Shown here: positions 1 through 9,808 of the stretch, in pieces | Position numbering within the stretch: the first letter of the stretch is position 1 | Layout: each line of letters begins with the position of its first letter | NCBI RefSeq assembly: GCF_001182785.1 | Contig: NZ_CP012099.1 | Coordinates: 4,586,501 to 4,650,500 of the forward strand | From: Bacillus thuringiensis | GTDB taxonomy: Bacteria; Bacillota; Bacilli; Bacillales; Bacillaceae_G | Length of the DNA: 64,000 nt | Reading direction: 5' to 3' | Made by a program: the position numbers and the translations under genes | The notes under the pieces: generated by a model | What the model saw: only the letters and a program-made list of their open reading frames with translations | Database searches by the model: none | What the model was told of the DNA's origin: nothing

Positions 1-834
1 TAATTCATTCATTTTTTCGCGAAGACTTGTTATTACTTGTAATACAATTTTCCCCACATCATGTTTCTTATAAATAGAAGGTTTGCATGTAGCAACTTCC
101 ATCAACTCACTTATCATATTATTCATATTTTCTATTTCAAAAATCATACGTTTATAAATAGGATCCTCTTCATGCTTCTCTCGTTGTAATTGTGTAAATC
201 CTTTTAATGAAGCGAGTGGATTTTTAATTTCATGTCCAACCGTCGCTGCCATTTTCCCAATTACCGCTAATTTTTGCGATTCACTAGCAATCGCAATACT
301 TTCCTTTACAGCTGAAAGATATTGTAAAAATCGGTTTAAAATGATATATGCCGCTATTAACATAAGTGTATACATAATAAGGTACATAAATGCTTTTACT
401 TCCTCTAATACAAATAAATAAATCAAATATTTTCCTACAATAGAAGAAAGTAAAATCACATAAAATTTTTTATTTAAAAATATGGGTACAAAGAAAATGA
501 GAATAATTTCTATTATATTTGTCGCATCAAACGCCGCCTTATTATAAAAAACATACGAAAATATATTAGCGATTTCTATCCCTATGTATGCAAATATCCA
601 TGCATATTTAACAAGGTTGGCCTTCTCTTTTTTCATTAAATATATATTCACGCACAGTATTGCTACTCCGCAAATAACTTGCCATACTATGTTGTACCCC
701 TTATCCATTATTGATTTATCGTCTAATACGATTGCATAGAAAATTTGATATACAATAACAATGACATATAACACCCATAAAAGGATTTTTGCATTCCTTT
801 CTTCTTCTTTATATGATAGAAAACTTTCTTTCAC
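1..834 (-). CDS. Membrane sensor histidine kinase, 5' part only
   Basis: The reading frame is open from a GTG at 834 down to base 1 (278 codons), so the C-terminal part lies outside the window. Several hydrophobic segments fill the first 200 or so residues. They are followed by a dimerisation/phosphoacceptor helix with the motif VGHEIKNPLASLKGF, whose His is the expected phosphorylation site. This arrangement resembles the sporulation kinases (KinB/KinC type) of Bacillus, but the ATPase domain that would be needed to refine this is not visible. The GTG is preceded by a good AAGGGGTG ribosome site. The gene is divergent from the catalase gene, with a perfect palindrome between them. Confidence 0.85.
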   Translation of the reverse strand, partial: MKESFLSYKEEERNAKILLWVLYVIVIVYQIFYAIVLDDKSIMDKGYNIVWQVICGVAILCVNIYLMKKEKANLVKYAWIFAYIGIEIANIFSYVFYNKAAFDATNIIEIILIFFVPIFLNKKFYVILLSSIVGKYLIYLFVLEEVKAFMYLIMYTLMLIAAYIILNRFLQYLSAVKESIAIASESQKLAVIGKMAATVGHEIKNPLASLKGFTQLQREKHEEDPIYKRMIFEIENMNNMISELMEVATCKPSIYKKHDVGKIVLQVITSLREKMNEL

Positions 835-870
835 TTCAACACCCCTTCAAAATAATATCTCGAAGAATAC

Positions 871-888
871 CATTTATTATAATAAATG
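871..888. promoter_or_regulatory. Perfect 18-bp palindrome upstream of katE
   Basis: CATTTATTATAATAAATG is a perfect inverted repeat in the shared upstream region of the kinase and catalase genes. It partly resembles a PerR/Fur-type AT-rich box (TTATAATNATTATAA) but differs at several positions. It may be an operator for the catalase, or simply an AT-rich promoter element. Confidence 0.4.
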
Positions 889-1016
889 ATTTTCATAGAC
901 AAACAAAGATAAATCGAACATTTGAGGAAAATCATCCCAACTATGCAATATCTTCATGCTATATACAAGCATAAAAAACATAAACAATAATACGTATATT
1001 ATGGGAGGTGTTTTTT

Positions 1017-3047
1017 ATGGACGGCAAAAAAAATAAAAAGACAGAACAACTCCAATCTTTCACGCGTGAGAATGAAGGAAAAGAGATGACAACAAATACA
1101 GGTGTTAAAATTTCAAATGATGAAAACTCTTTAACTGCCAGTGATCGTGGCCCTACCCTTCTAGAAGATTTCCTTATGCGAGAAAAACTTTCTCACTTTG
1201 ACCGTGAACGAATTCCAGAACGAGTCGTTCACGCACGAGGATACGGAGCACATGGCATTTTTGAGTTATATGAATCTTTAGAAGAGCTAACAATGGCCCA
1301 CTTTCTACAAGACCCTTCAAAAAAAACACCGCTTTTTATTCGTTTCTCTGAAGTAGCTGGATCAAAAGGAGCAAATGAAACGAATCGAGATGTAAGAGGA
1401 TTCGCCGTTAAATTTTATACAGAAGAAGGAAATTTTGATTTAGTAGGAAATAATATTCCCATTTTCTTTATTCAAGATGGCATTAAATTTCCTGATCTAA
1501 TTCACGCCCTTAAACCAGAGCCACATAATGAAATTCCACAGGGCCAAACAGCACATGATACTTTTTGGGACTTCATCGCCAACAATCAAGAATCAGCTGC
1601 AATGATGATGTGGATTATGTCCGATCGTACAATTCCAAGAAGCTTTCGAATGATGCAAGGATTTGGAGTTCATACATTTCGTCTAGTTAATAGAAATGGA
1701 AAGTCACGATTCGTGAAATTCCATTGGAAACCAAAGCTCGGCGTTCATTCGTTAATTTGGGATGAAGCACAAAAACTAGGCGGTGCTGATCCAGATTACC
1801 ATCGCCGTGATTTGTGGGAAAATATTAATGCTGGAAACTACCCTGAGTACGAACTTGGCATTCAAATTTTAGAAGAAGAGGACGAATTTAAATACGACTT
1901 CGATATATTAGATGCAACGAAAATTTGGCCTGAAGAAGATTTTCCCGTTAAAATCATTGGGAAAATGACCTTAAATCGCAATGTAGATAATGTATTCGCT
2001 GAAACTGAACAAGTGGCACTACACCCTGGAAGTATCGTCCGTGGTATTGACTTTACCAATGACCCTCTCTTACAAGGTAGACTCTTTTCTTATACAGACA
2101 CACAATTAGCACGCGTTGGTACAAATTATCAAGAACTACCGATTAACCGCCCGATATGCCCATTTCATAACAACCAAAGAGATGGTGCGTCTAAATATAT
2201 AATCGACAAAGGAAAAGTTGCCTACCATAACAATTCCTTAGCAAATAATTCTCCTTATACTGTACCTGGGACAAAGGGGGGATTCGTTACATATCCTTCT
2301 ACTGTATCTGGTCATAAAACAAGGGAAACTGCTGCTAGCTTCAAAGACCACTTCTCTCAAGCTCGTTTATTTTGGAATAGTATGAGTCACGTCGAAAAAA
2401 TCCACATTATGCAGGCTTTCTCCTTTGAATTAGGAAAAGTCAAAAGTAAATCTGTCCGCCAACAAGTCGTGGATATGATTGGACATATTAGTACAGAATT
2501 GGCTACTTTAGTTGCAGAAGCTATCGGGGCAAAAATCCCAAATGTGCAAGAATCCAACGTTACAAAATCATCTCCAGCACTCAGTATGGCAAATACGACC
2601 TTTAGTCCTAATACATTACGAGTAGGTGTCATTGTTGCAAATGGATATGATGGGCCCAGCGCACAATATATAATAAATCAGTTCAAACAAGTAGGTCTTC
2701 AACCAGTGATCGTTTCCGAACGATTAGGCATAGTGCAGGGAACGCAAAATGGACAGTGGGAAGTAAATGATACTTTCTTAACAGGCTCACCACTCCTTTA
2801 TGATGGATTACTTCTTATCGGCGGAAAGATGGATGATCATTTTCTTAACAAAGCAAGTTCATTTGTCGTAGAATCATATAATCACTTTAAGCCAATTGGC
2901 TCCTTCCAAAACGGCTCGTCTATTATTCAATCTTTAAATATCGAAGGAAATCCTGGTGTTTTAATAGAACAAGACCCTATACGACTAGCAAATGAATTTA
3001 TTAAAGCTATGACAAAACAACGCTTTTGGGATCGAGCATATTCATAA
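1017..3047 (+). CDS. katE: Large-subunit catalase (KatE/HPII type)
   Basis: A haem catalase that converts hydrogen peroxide to water and oxygen in the cytoplasm. Its 676 residues match the large-subunit class: a catalase core, then a C-terminal DJ-1/PfpI (glutamine-amidotransferase-like) domain from about residue 545. Visible active-site elements are His72 in the motif RVVHARGYGAHG, Asn145 in FDLVGN and the haem-ligand Tyr359 in RLFSYTDTQ with Arg355. The start chosen is the ATG at 1017, 6 nt after GGGAGGTG; the GTG at 1008 lies inside that ribosome site. An alpha/beta hydrolase follows after 15 nt and is probably co-transcribed. KatE enzymes in bacilli usually belong to the general stress response, but I could not confirm a SigB promoter by eye. 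Confidence 0.95.
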   Translation: MDGKKNKKTEQLQSFTRENEGKEMTTNTGVKISNDENSLTASDRGPTLLEDFLMREKLSHFDRERIPERVVHARGYGAHGIFELYESLEELTMAHFLQDPSKKTPLFIRFSEVAGSKGANETNRDVRGFAVKFYTEEGNFDLVGNNIPIFFIQDGIKFPDLIHALKPEPHNEIPQGQTAHDTFWDFIANNQESAAMMMWIMSDRTIPRSFRMMQGFGVHTFRLVNRNGKSRFVKFHWKPKLGVHSLIWDEAQKLGGADPDYHRRDLWENINAGNYPEYELGIQILEEEDEFKYDFDILDATKIWPEEDFPVKIIGKMTLNRNVDNVFAETEQVALHPGSIVRGIDFTNDPLLQGRLFSYTDTQLARVGTNYQELPINRPICPFHNNQRDGASKYIIDKGKVAYHNNSLANNSPYTVPGTKGGFVTYPSTVSGHKTRETAASFKDHFSQARLFWNSMSHVEKIHIMQAFSFELGKVKSKSVRQQVVDMIGHISTELATLVAEAIGAKIPNVQESNVTKSSPALSMANTTFSPNTLRVGVIVANGYDGPSAQYIINQFKQVGLQPVIVSERLGIVQGTQNGQWEVNDTFLTGSPLLYDGLLLIGGKMDDHFLNKASSFVVESYNHFKPIGSFQNGSSIIQSLNIEGNPGVLIEQDPIRLANEFIKAMTKQRFWDRAYS

Positions 3048-3062
3048 AATAGGGGGACATTT

Positions 3063-3872
3063 ATGTTTATTACTGTCGAGAAAGATGTGCATATTTTTGT
3101 GCAAGACGTTAATCCTGGTCCAGGTAGTAAGACTGTTTTCTTCGTTCACGGATGGCCTTTAAATCATCAAATGTATCAATATCAACTCAATGTTTTACCC
3201 GAGCATGGCTTTCGCTGTATCGCCATGGATATACGAGGGAATGGGCAATCTGATAAACCATGGACTGGTTACACGTATGATCGATTAGCCGATGATATCG
3301 CAATTGTTCTAGAAGCACTCCAAGTAGAGAACGCTACGTTAGTCGGTTTCTCAGTTGGTGGTGCTCTTTCTATTCGCTATATGTCTCGCTATAACGGGCA
3401 CCGTATTTCTAAGCTCGCATTAATTGACGCTGTCTCCCCCTCTTTCGTTAAAAATCAAGAGTCCCCTTACGGTGTACCGAAAGAACAAGCAGATGCTCTT
3501 ATTAATCAAATGTATGCTAATTTACCAAAATTTTTAAATGATGTATCTTTATCCTTTTTTAATAGAAACTTAGGAGCCGCAACCCTTGAATGGTTTTCTT
3601 ATCTCGGTATGCAGTCCGCTTCTTATGCCCTTATCAAAATTTTACAAGCAGCTGCAAATGAAGATGTAACGAAAGATTTAAATAAAATTAACGTCCCAAC
3701 GAAAATCTTCCACGGCGTTCACGACCAACTAATTCCTTACAAAAGTGCTGAGCTTACGCAACAACGAATTAAAAATTCTCAGTTACATGCTCTTACAAAT
3801 AGTGGCCATGGTTCACCAATCGATCAAGCGGATGACTTAAATAAAGAACTGATAAAATTTTTACAGGCATAA
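3063..3872 (+). CDS. Alpha/beta hydrolase (chloroperoxidase-like)
   Basis: A 269-residue alpha/beta-hydrolase fold protein of the cofactor-free haloperoxidase/esterase group. The catalytic triad can be read directly: Ser97 in GFSVGG, Asp221 in HGVHDQLIP and His249 in NSGHGSP; the oxyanion-hole region is HGWPLN near residue 29. There is no signal peptide, so it is cytoplasmic. It starts 15 nt after the catalase gene behind a GGGGGA ribosome site, suggesting one transcript and a role in peroxide or stress metabolism. The substrate cannot be deduced from sequence. Confidence 0.88.
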   Translation: MFITVEKDVHIFVQDVNPGPGSKTVFFVHGWPLNHQMYQYQLNVLPEHGFRCIAMDIRGNGQSDKPWTGYTYDRLADDIAIVLEALQVENATLVGFSVGGALSIRYMSRYNGHRISKLALIDAVSPSFVKNQESPYGVPKEQADALINQMYANLPKFLNDVSLSFFNRNLGAATLEWFSYLGMQSASYALIKILQAAANEDVTKDLNKINVPTKIFHGVHDQLIPYKSAELTQQRIKNSQLHALTNSGHGSPIDQADDLNKELIKFLQA

Positions 3873-3975
3873 CAACTGCAATACAAGAATGAAAGTTAAC
3901 ATAATCGTTTTTTTACAAAACATAAAATTCACACATTTCTCACAAACACACAAATAAAACGATTACATTTTCATA

Positions 3976-4080
3976 TATACTAAATGTACAAGTAATACTC
4001 CCTAAACCCAGCTTGTCTGGTTACCCCGTTAAATACTATGAAAAAAGAACTTGTATCGTTATACAAGTTCTTTTTGTTTC
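3976..4080 (+). ncRNA. Candidate small RNA with C-rich loops
   Basis: The 210-nt gap between the hydrolase and the LTA-synthase-like gene holds a TATACT -10-like element (3976-3981). It is followed by a short region with three C-rich single-stranded motifs (CTCCCT, AAACCC, TACCCCG), a small CCAG/CTGG hairpin, and then a strong intrinsic terminator. C-rich loops in front of a terminator are typical of Gram-positive base-pairing RNAs such as RsaE/RoxS and FsrA, but I do not recognise a family and see no clear -35 box. It may simply be the untranslated tail of the hydrolase mRNA. Confidence 0.3.
4042..4075. terminator. Bidirectional intrinsic terminator
   Basis: A perfect 15-bp stem (4042-4056 with 4061-4075) and CGTT loop, with T-runs on both strands. 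It serves the katE-hydrolase transcript (or the candidate sRNA) and the convergent LTA-synthase-like gene. Confidence 0.9.
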
Positions 4081-4082
4081 TT

Positions 4083-6152
4083 TTATTTAAAGAGGATATC
4101 TTTACTATATTGATTTCCAACGAGTAAATCATATTGAAGCATTTTATATTGCTCTAACATTTCTTTTTGTTTCTTTGTTAAATCATTGATTACTTCTCCA
4201 TTTTTATCAACTTTTAATTCATCTCTAAGCACTGGTATTTCCTTGTAAAGTTCCGATAAAAATTGATAAAATAAGGATTTATTTAATCCTGTATAATCAA
4301 AAATAAGATTAGAAAAATGGATTGGGCTTACTAAACCTAAATTATCATTTGGCATATCAAAGTTTGCATGCATTAATAGCGGCGTTTGCGCCATTGATAA
4401 ACGTTCACTCGGTGTTTTTTCATTCGTTATATACCCATTTTCTTTATAAAAAGATTTATTTGTTCCTAATGATGGAAGATGATCTCCAAAGAATACTAAT
4501 AATGTAGGTCTGTCTAAATTATCTAGTTGTTCTATTAAATATTGAAGAGCCTCATCTGAACGTCTTAATCCTTCTGTATATGTCTCTAATTCTCCCTTTG
4601 ATTCTTCATTTTCTAGACCGCTAATTTCTATTAGGTTTTCACCAAATCGGCCCTCTGTAAATGGAAAATGATTTTGCATCGTAACTGCATGAATAAATGT
4701 AGGTTGTTTTTGTTTCTCTAACTCAGCAATTATCTCTTTACTCATCGCTAAATCACTAATATAATCTCCATCAATATCCACATTTTCCATCGTGTCATCT
4801 GCATTAAACTTATCAAATCCTAACACCTTATATACATCATCACGTTTAAAAAATGTGCGACCAAATGAATGAATTGCACTTGTGTAATAACCTTCTTTTT
4901 TCAACGCCGTAGGGATTGATGGAATTTCTTTCTTATTTGTAATAACCTGCTGATATGGTATAGAACCTGGCTTTAACAAACTCATTGAATAGCTCGTTAA
5001 TGCCTCAAATTCAACGTTCGCTGTATTTCCCCCAAATGTAGGAGAAATAGTTTGTCCACCAGGAAAGTTTTCTATATAATGATGTAAATTTGGTACAGGA
5101 TCTTCACTAAATGAAAGGTTGGTTACTTTCGTCGGATCCCAAAACGATTCACTCATTACAAAAATAATATTCGGTTTCTCTTTTTTCTTTTCGTTCCCTA
5201 TATTTCCACTATATTGTTTTTTTATATCGTTTGCTATTTGAAGCATATTTTCTTTAGAATAATTTTTTGGTTTTTCCATAACTGTTGTATCTAAATTGCT
5301 AATAAACCCTAGTACAAAACCATTTGAAGCATAGTTCTCATTTTGATTCCACAAAACAAAATCTACACCTGACTTTTGAAATACTTTATTCATAAATGTA
5401 TTCGCAAAATTACCGTACGCATATAGAACAAAAATAGATCCTACTACTAATAAAGCTCTTATTCCTAGATGAATCTTTACATTTTGAATATATCTTCTCA
5501 TATATATCCCTGCAACAATACAAGCTACGATACTTAAGATAATGACAAAAATATAACTCCAGCTAAAATAGTCCATCACCATCGGTATAACAGATTGCAT
5601 ATGCGTAATTTGTGTGAAATCAGAAGGATATAACGGATCACCCCTGAAAATAAGCTTCAAATAATTCACAATACCTAAAATGACTAACGTACAGCTCGTT
5701 AAAACCATACTTAGAAAAACCTTACCTATTAAATTATATACAAGAATATATATTGCATAAATTACTACAACACTTAATATAAACTGCATATTATAAATGT
5801 AAATCCAATTCATTGTCTCTATGAAACTCATATTAACTTGCATGACAATATAAAATAATGCTACTGTATGAGCTAGCAAAAATAATATAAAATGCACTCT
5901 CAGGGATGCCTTACATATAGACATCTCTTTTTTATTGAAATGCGTAATATAAAATGTTATGCCCCATATGAAAATCATCATAACACTTAAAACAAGCTTT
6001 TGATTTAAATGATCTTTCATCATGTCTAAATTAAAAACCTTTAAAATCATAAACAGCATAGTTATTACTAATAATGTCACCATACTACTTATAATGCTAG
6101 AAATTAATATATTTCTTTTTGGAAGATGAAAAAGTGTAGAACCATATTTCAA
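4083..6152 (-). CDS. LTA synthase-like membrane sulfatase-fold protein
   Basis: A 689-residue polytopic membrane protein with an extracellular alkaline-phosphatase/sulfatase domain, the architecture of lipoteichoic acid synthases that polymerise glycerol phosphate from phosphatidylglycerol. At least five hydrophobic segments occupy roughly residues 12-250. The catalytic domain shows the metal ligands and nucleophile expected for LtaS: Glu335 in FVMSESFWDP, Thr377 in GGNTANVE and Asp557-His558 in FFGDHLP. The start is a TTG at 6152 behind GAGGG; no better ATG is present. It is a single gene that ends at the bidirectional terminator. It could be one of several LtaS paralogues (LtaS/YfnI/YqgS/YvgJ type) or a related phosphoglycerol transferase. 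Confidence 0.85.
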   Translation of the reverse strand: MKYGSTLFHLPKRNILISSIISSMVTLLVITMLFMILKVFNLDMMKDHLNQKLVLSVMMIFIWGITFYITHFNKKEMSICKASLRVHFILFLLAHTVALFYIVMQVNMSFIETMNWIYIYNMQFILSVVVIYAIYILVYNLIGKVFLSMVLTSCTLVILGIVNYLKLIFRGDPLYPSDFTQITHMQSVIPMVMDYFSWSYIFVIILSIVACIVAGIYMRRYIQNVKIHLGIRALLVVGSIFVLYAYGNFANTFMNKVFQKSGVDFVLWNQNENYASNGFVLGFISNLDTTVMEKPKNYSKENMLQIANDIKKQYSGNIGNEKKKEKPNIIFVMSESFWDPTKVTNLSFSEDPVPNLHHYIENFPGGQTISPTFGGNTANVEFEALTSYSMSLLKPGSIPYQQVITNKKEIPSIPTALKKEGYYTSAIHSFGRTFFKRDDVYKVLGFDKFNADDTMENVDIDGDYISDLAMSKEIIAELEKQKQPTFIHAVTMQNHFPFTEGRFGENLIEISGLENEESKGELETYTEGLRRSDEALQYLIEQLDNLDRPTLLVFFGDHLPSLGTNKSFYKENGYITNEKTPSERLSMAQTPLLMHANFDMPNDNLGLVSPIHFSNLIFDYTGLNKSLFYQFLSELYKEIPVLRDELKVDKNGEVINDLTKKQKEMLEQYKMLQYDLLVGNQYSKDILFK

Positions 6153-6459
6153 TTCATTCCCTCGTTTCTATGTATTAATTTCACCCCGCATCGAAAAAAC
6201 TATTTGTATTAAAATAACATATATCCTATATTTCGTCTGCAAACTTGCTTCTACTATAAATATATTTCCTTAATACTTCCTTAATCAATAGTTAAATTGT
6301 GGTATACAAATTATTCATTCTTGAAAAGGTTAATTTCAGCATTCCACTTTATGATATAATAACTACTTTTTAGAAATCCTTAATGCTATTAAAGATTTCA
6401 CATGAAAATACGAAAAAATTAATAAAAAGGCGTTGCTCATTTTTAACAACTATTACTAT
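6153..6459. other. Noncoding upstream region
   Basis: About 300 nt between the LTA-synthase-like gene and the next terminator, presumably holding the promoter of the former. It is very AT-rich. I see no convincing -35/-10 pair, open frame or strong hairpin. Confidence 0.5.
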
Positions 6460-6497
6460 AACGAAAAGAACCTGCCACAAGACAGGTTCTTTTCGTT
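6460..6497. terminator. Intrinsic terminator
   Basis: A 15-bp perfect stem (6460-6474 with 6483-6497) and 8-nt loop, lying downstream of the leftward small-gene pair at 6.5-7.1 kb. Confidence 0.8.
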
Positions 6498-6533
6498 ATT
6501 TTATGATAAAAGAGAAAATGATTAGCATGTGTA

Positions 6534-6764
6534 TTATATAAAAGGAAGCAGCCATATTTTCCATACGATACATACGAGTACTATAATTACAAAATCAAAA
6601 AAATCTAATCTCGGACCTTTTTTCATATTCATATGTAGCCACATATGAAACCATTTTATTTTTGTATATTTATGGATGTTTTTCTTTGCAAATCGGTAAA
6701 TAAGCATTTGCATGATAAAAAATCCGGCCACAAAAATAAATAATAAGATGAGAAATCCAATCAC
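6534..6764 (-). CDS. Small two-TM membrane protein, unknown
   Basis: A 76-residue protein with a hydrophobic N-terminal helix (about 2-22), a basic middle (RFAKKN, HKYTKIK) and a second hydrophobic segment near the C-terminus. The GTG start has AGGAGG upstream, overlapping the end of the preceding gene, so it forms a two-gene unit with the 98-aa protein. I do not recognise the family. Confidence 0.65.
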   Translation of the reverse strand: MIGFLILLFIFVAGFFIMQMLIYRFAKKNIHKYTKIKWFHMWLHMNMKKGPRLDFFDFVIIVLVCIVWKIWLLPFI

Positions 6765-6774
6765 AAAATTCCTC

Positions 6775-7071
6775 CTATTTTTGTAGCGTTTTTTCTACTA
6801 TCCGATTTTTCAAAACCCACTCTTCAAACTGGGCACTTCCAAATTCCCAGCTAAGATCGCGAGCATGTACAGAAAAAACGTAATGACCAGCATATTCGTC
6901 CATAAATCTCCCTAACTCTACATCGTCTTTCTGAATACCGTATACTCCAAAATTAAAATACACATCCCATACGTCTTCATTCTTCCTCTTATAAGCAATC
7001 GATTCCATATCACATTCTGTCCCGAAATAATCAAGATGTAAATGTACGCTATTATCGTATTCGTACTCCAT
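6775..7071 (-). CDS. Small soluble protein, unknown
   Basis: A 98-residue acidic, aromatic-rich protein without signal peptide or membrane segment. It is the first gene of a leftward pair with the small membrane protein (10-nt gap). It is divergent from the ABC transporter operon, with about 120 nt of shared upstream sequence. No motif allows a function to be assigned. Confidence 0.65.
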   Translation of the reverse strand: MEYEYDNSVHLHLDYFGTECDMESIAYKRKNEDVWDVYFNFGVYGIQKDDVELGRFMDEYAGHYVFSVHARDLSWEFGSAQFEEWVLKNRIVEKTLQK

Positions 7072-7191
7072 TTTATCACCCCTTATATTTGTACTTCTTT
7101 ACCACCAAAAAAATTCCTGCTATCTACACTCACATATGGGCACTTACCTACATATCATGCTTGTAGAGTGACTTCTAGGAGGTGTTATATA

Positions 7192-8199
7192 GTGAAAAAA
7201 TTAATCGCGATTTTTTGCATCATGTTACTAGCTGTTTTTACTTTTGCTGCTTGTAGTAGTAAAAAAGAAGGTACTAAAGAACAAACTCAAAACATTCGCG
7301 TCGGCGAAGTTACCCATTCTCTCTTCTATGCCCCATTATATGTTGGGATTGAAAAAGGATTTTTTAAAGATGAAGGACTAAATATTGACCTACAAACAAC
7401 AGCTGGTGGCGATAAAACGATGACCGCCCTATTATCTGGCGGAATTGATATTGCTCTCGTCGGTTCTGAAACGTCTATTTACGTTCATCAACAAGGAGCG
7501 AAAGACCCTGTCATTAACTTCGCACAGCTTACACAAACAGATGGGACATTTTTAGTTTCACGTAAAAAACTAGACTCTTTTAATTGGAATGATGTAAAAG
7601 GTGTTACGTTTTTAGGACAGCGTAAAGGCGGCATGCCGCAAATGGTGGGGGAATATGTTTTAAAGAAAAACGGCATTGATCCTCATAAAGATACAAACTT
7701 AATTCAAAATATCGAGTTTGCTAATATTGCAAATGCCTTCGCATCTGGTACTGGAGAGTTTGTACAGCTCTTTGAACCGACTGCAAGTATACTTGAGAAA
7801 GAAGGTAAAGGTTATATCGTCGCTTCATTCGGAAATGAATCTGGTACTGTTCCTTATACAACGTTCATGGCAAAAGAAAGTTTCTTAAAGAAAGATAAAG
7901 CTGCTGCTGAAAAGTTCACACGTGCGCTCTATAAAGCACAACAATGGGTTGATACACATAGTCCAGAAGAAATTGCTGATGCCGTTTCCCCGCTATTTAA
8001 AGACACTTCAAAAGACATAACAGTAAAAGTAATTGAACGGTACAAAAAGCAACATTCTTATGCAACAAATCCACTATTAGATGCGGAAGAATGGAAACAG
8101 CTCCAAACTATTATGAAAGACGCTGGCGAATTACAAAAAGAAGTCCCACATGAAGCGCTCGTCAATACAAAAATTGCCGAAAGCGTTATTAAGAAATAG
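7192..8199 (+). CDS. ytlA: ABC transporter substrate-binding lipoprotein (NMT1/SsuA family)
   Basis: A 335-residue extracytoplasmic solute-binding protein of the NMT1/THI5-like family, which binds thiamine precursors, sulfonates, nitrate or similar small molecules. It carries a lipoprotein signal with lipobox TFAAC, the Cys being residue 19, followed by the characteristic start of the fold (VGEVTHSLFYAPLYVGIEKG). The start chosen is the GTG at 7192, 7 nt after AGGAGGTG; the longer open frame upstream (7042) has no ribosome site. It heads a three-gene operon with an ATPase and a permease. The position next to ytkD/ytzI/luxS matches my recollection of B. subtilis ytlACD. No TPP aptamer is visible upstream, so the substrate is left open. 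Confidence 0.88.
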   Translation: MKKLIAIFCIMLLAVFTFAACSSKKEGTKEQTQNIRVGEVTHSLFYAPLYVGIEKGFFKDEGLNIDLQTTAGGDKTMTALLSGGIDIALVGSETSIYVHQQGAKDPVINFAQLTQTDGTFLVSRKKLDSFNWNDVKGVTFLGQRKGGMPQMVGEYVLKKNGIDPHKDTNLIQNIEFANIANAFASGTGEFVQLFEPTASILEKEGKGYIVASFGNESGTVPYTTFMAKESFLKKDKAAAEKFTRALYKAQQWVDTHSPEEIADAVSPLFKDTSKDITVKVIERYKKQHSYATNPLLDAEEWKQLQTIMKDAGELQKEVPHEALVNTKIAESVIKK

Positions 8200-8210
8200 A
8201 GGCGAAGGGT

Positions 8211-8975
8211 ATGAGTTTTTTACAAATACGTAACGTTTCTCACTGTTTTTTTGCAAAAGAGAATGCCAAACTTATTCTCGAAGATATGAGCTTACAAGTG
8301 GAAGAAGGCGAATTTATTTCTATACTCGGTCCAAGTGGTTGCGGTAAAACAACGCTCCTCTCAATCATTGCTGGGCTACTTGATCCAATTGACGGTATCG
8401 TCTTTTTAGATGGTGAACCGATTACAACGAAAACATCATCTATGGGATATATGTTGCAACAAGATTACTTATTCCCTTGGAAAACGATTGAAGAAAATAT
8501 TATGCTCGGACTTCATATTAGAAAGATTTATGATGAGCAGATGAAAGAACATACTTTAAACCTTTTAAAACAAGTCGGTCTGCATGGTGTAGAAGAACAA
8601 TATCCTCGTGAACTATCCGGCGGTATGCGTCAACGTGCCGCTCTCGTTCGAACATTAGCGACTGATCCGAAAATTTTATTACTAGATGAACCATTCTCCG
8701 CACTCGATTATCAAACGAAGTTAAAACTAGAAGAACTCGTTTTCAACTTACTAAATAAATATAAGAAAACATCACTACTTGTTACTCACGATATTGAAGA
8801 AGCGATTGCGATGAGTGATCGTATTTATTTACTGCAAGCGAATCCCGGAAAAATCGCAAAAACCTTTATCGTCCCGGAAAGTATCCGTTCTTTATCACCG
8901 TTAGAAGCACGCCATCACTACGATTTCCCAGCCCTCTTTCAAGATATATGGAAGGAGCTGGAACGACTTGGATAA
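8211..8975 (+). CDS. ytlC: ABC transporter ATP-binding protein (nitrate/sulfonate/thiamine-precursor type)
   Basis: A 254-residue ATPase that powers the importer. Walker A is GPSGCGKTT (about residues 41-49), the signature is LSGGMRQR, Walker B is LLLDEP and the switch His lies in [10 protein letters not shown]. It belongs to the SsuB/TauB/NrtD branch. It starts 11 nt after the binding-protein gene, and its end overlaps the permease start by 8 nt, indicating translational coupling. Confidence 0.92.
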   Translation: MSFLQIRNVSHCFFAKENAKLILEDMSLQVEEGEFISILGPSGCGKTTLLSIIAGLLDPIDGIVFLDGEPITTKTSSMGYMLQQDYLFPWKTIEENIMLGLHIRKIYDEQMKEHTLNLLKQVGLHGVEEQYPRELSGGMRQRAALVRTLATDPKILLLDEPFSALDYQTKLKLEELVFNLLNKYKKTSLLVTHDIEEAIAMSDRIYLLQANPGKIAKTFIVPESIRSLSPLEARHHYDFPALFQDIWKELERLG

Positions 8976-9774
8976 TATAAAACAACTACATGAACAATTT
9001 CGAAAGAACGAACGCAGACGCGCTTGGATTGCTCGCTCGCTACAACTTTTACTACTTATTCTTTTCTTTGCACTATGGGAAATAGCTAGTAAAAAAGAAT
9101 GGATTGATCCTTTACTCTTTAGCTCTCCTTCGAGTATTTGGGATCTCTTCTTAACGAAATGGATCGACGGTTCACTTTGGGTCCACATATGGACGACATT
9201 ACTGGAAACAGGAGTAGGCTTCATTCTCGGAACAGTACTTGGTGCTATTATTGCCACGTTCCTTTGGTGGATGCCACTTCTAGCCCGCGTACTTGATCCT
9301 TATCTCGTCGTCCTAAATGCAATGCCAAAAGTTGCACTCGGTCCAATCATCATCGTTATTTTCGGTCCAAACATTTCATCTTCTATCGCAATGGGAGTAA
9401 TCATTTCCATCATCATTACCATTCTCGTTATTTACAGTGCATTTCAAGAAGTCGATTCTAACTATATAAAAGTGATGGACACATTTGGTGCAAATAAATG
9501 GCAATGTTATAAGCAAGTCGTTCTCCCTGCATCTTTTCCAGCAATTATCTCAACGTTAAAAGTAAACGTTGGTTTATCCTGGGTCGGTGTTATTTTCGGA
9601 GAACTTCTCGTTTCCAAACAAGGACTTGGCTACTTAATTAGCTACGGATTCCAAGTCTTTAACTTCACACTCGTCTTACTTAGCGTACTACTCACATGTG
9701 TTCTTGCAACTCTTATGTATGTATTTGTTGAGGCATTTGAAAAAATTCTAATTGGAAAAAGAAAAAGAAGCTGA
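8968..9774 (+). CDS. ytlD: ABC transporter permease (BPD family)
   Basis: A 268-residue inner-membrane permease with about six hydrophobic helices. The EAA loop region is near [20 protein letters not shown], typical of SsuC/TauC/ThiX-like permeases. The start is a TTG at 8968 behind GGAAGGAG, inside the end of the ATPase gene. A terminator overlaps its last codons, so the operon ends here. Confidence 0.9.
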   Translation: MDNIKQLHEQFRKNERRRAWIARSLQLLLLILFFALWEIASKKEWIDPLLFSSPSSIWDLFLTKWIDGSLWVHIWTTLLETGVGFILGTVLGAIIATFLWWMPLLARVLDPYLVVLNAMPKVALGPIIIVIFGPNISSSIAMGVIISIIITILVIYSAFQEVDSNYIKVMDTFGANKWQCYKQVVLPASFPAIISTLKVNVGLSWVGVIFGELLVSKQGLGYLISYGFQVFNFTLVLLSVLLTCVLATLMYVFVEAFEKILIGKRKRS

Positions 9775-9804
9775 CTCAAAACAGTGCGCTATAGTCAGCT
9801 TCTT
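9765..9804 (+). terminator. Intrinsic terminator of the ytlACD operon
   Basis: A 12-bp stem (AAGAAGCTGACT with its complement) that overlaps the permease stop codon and is followed by TTCTTTT. Confidence 0.8.
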
Positions 9805-9808
9805 TCTT

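Noticed and set aside
789..974. 61-codon plus-strand frame before katE
   Set aside because: Antisense to the start of the histidine kinase gene, no ribosome site, unlikely composition.
1008..1016. GTG start of katE three codons upstream of the ATG
   Set aside because: The GTG is part of the ribosome binding site GGGAGGTG that serves the ATG at 1017.
7072..7191. Possible thiamin-type riboswitch before the NMT1-like transporter
   Set aside because: None of the THI-box motifs seen at 29458-29540 is present; only weak pairing is visible.
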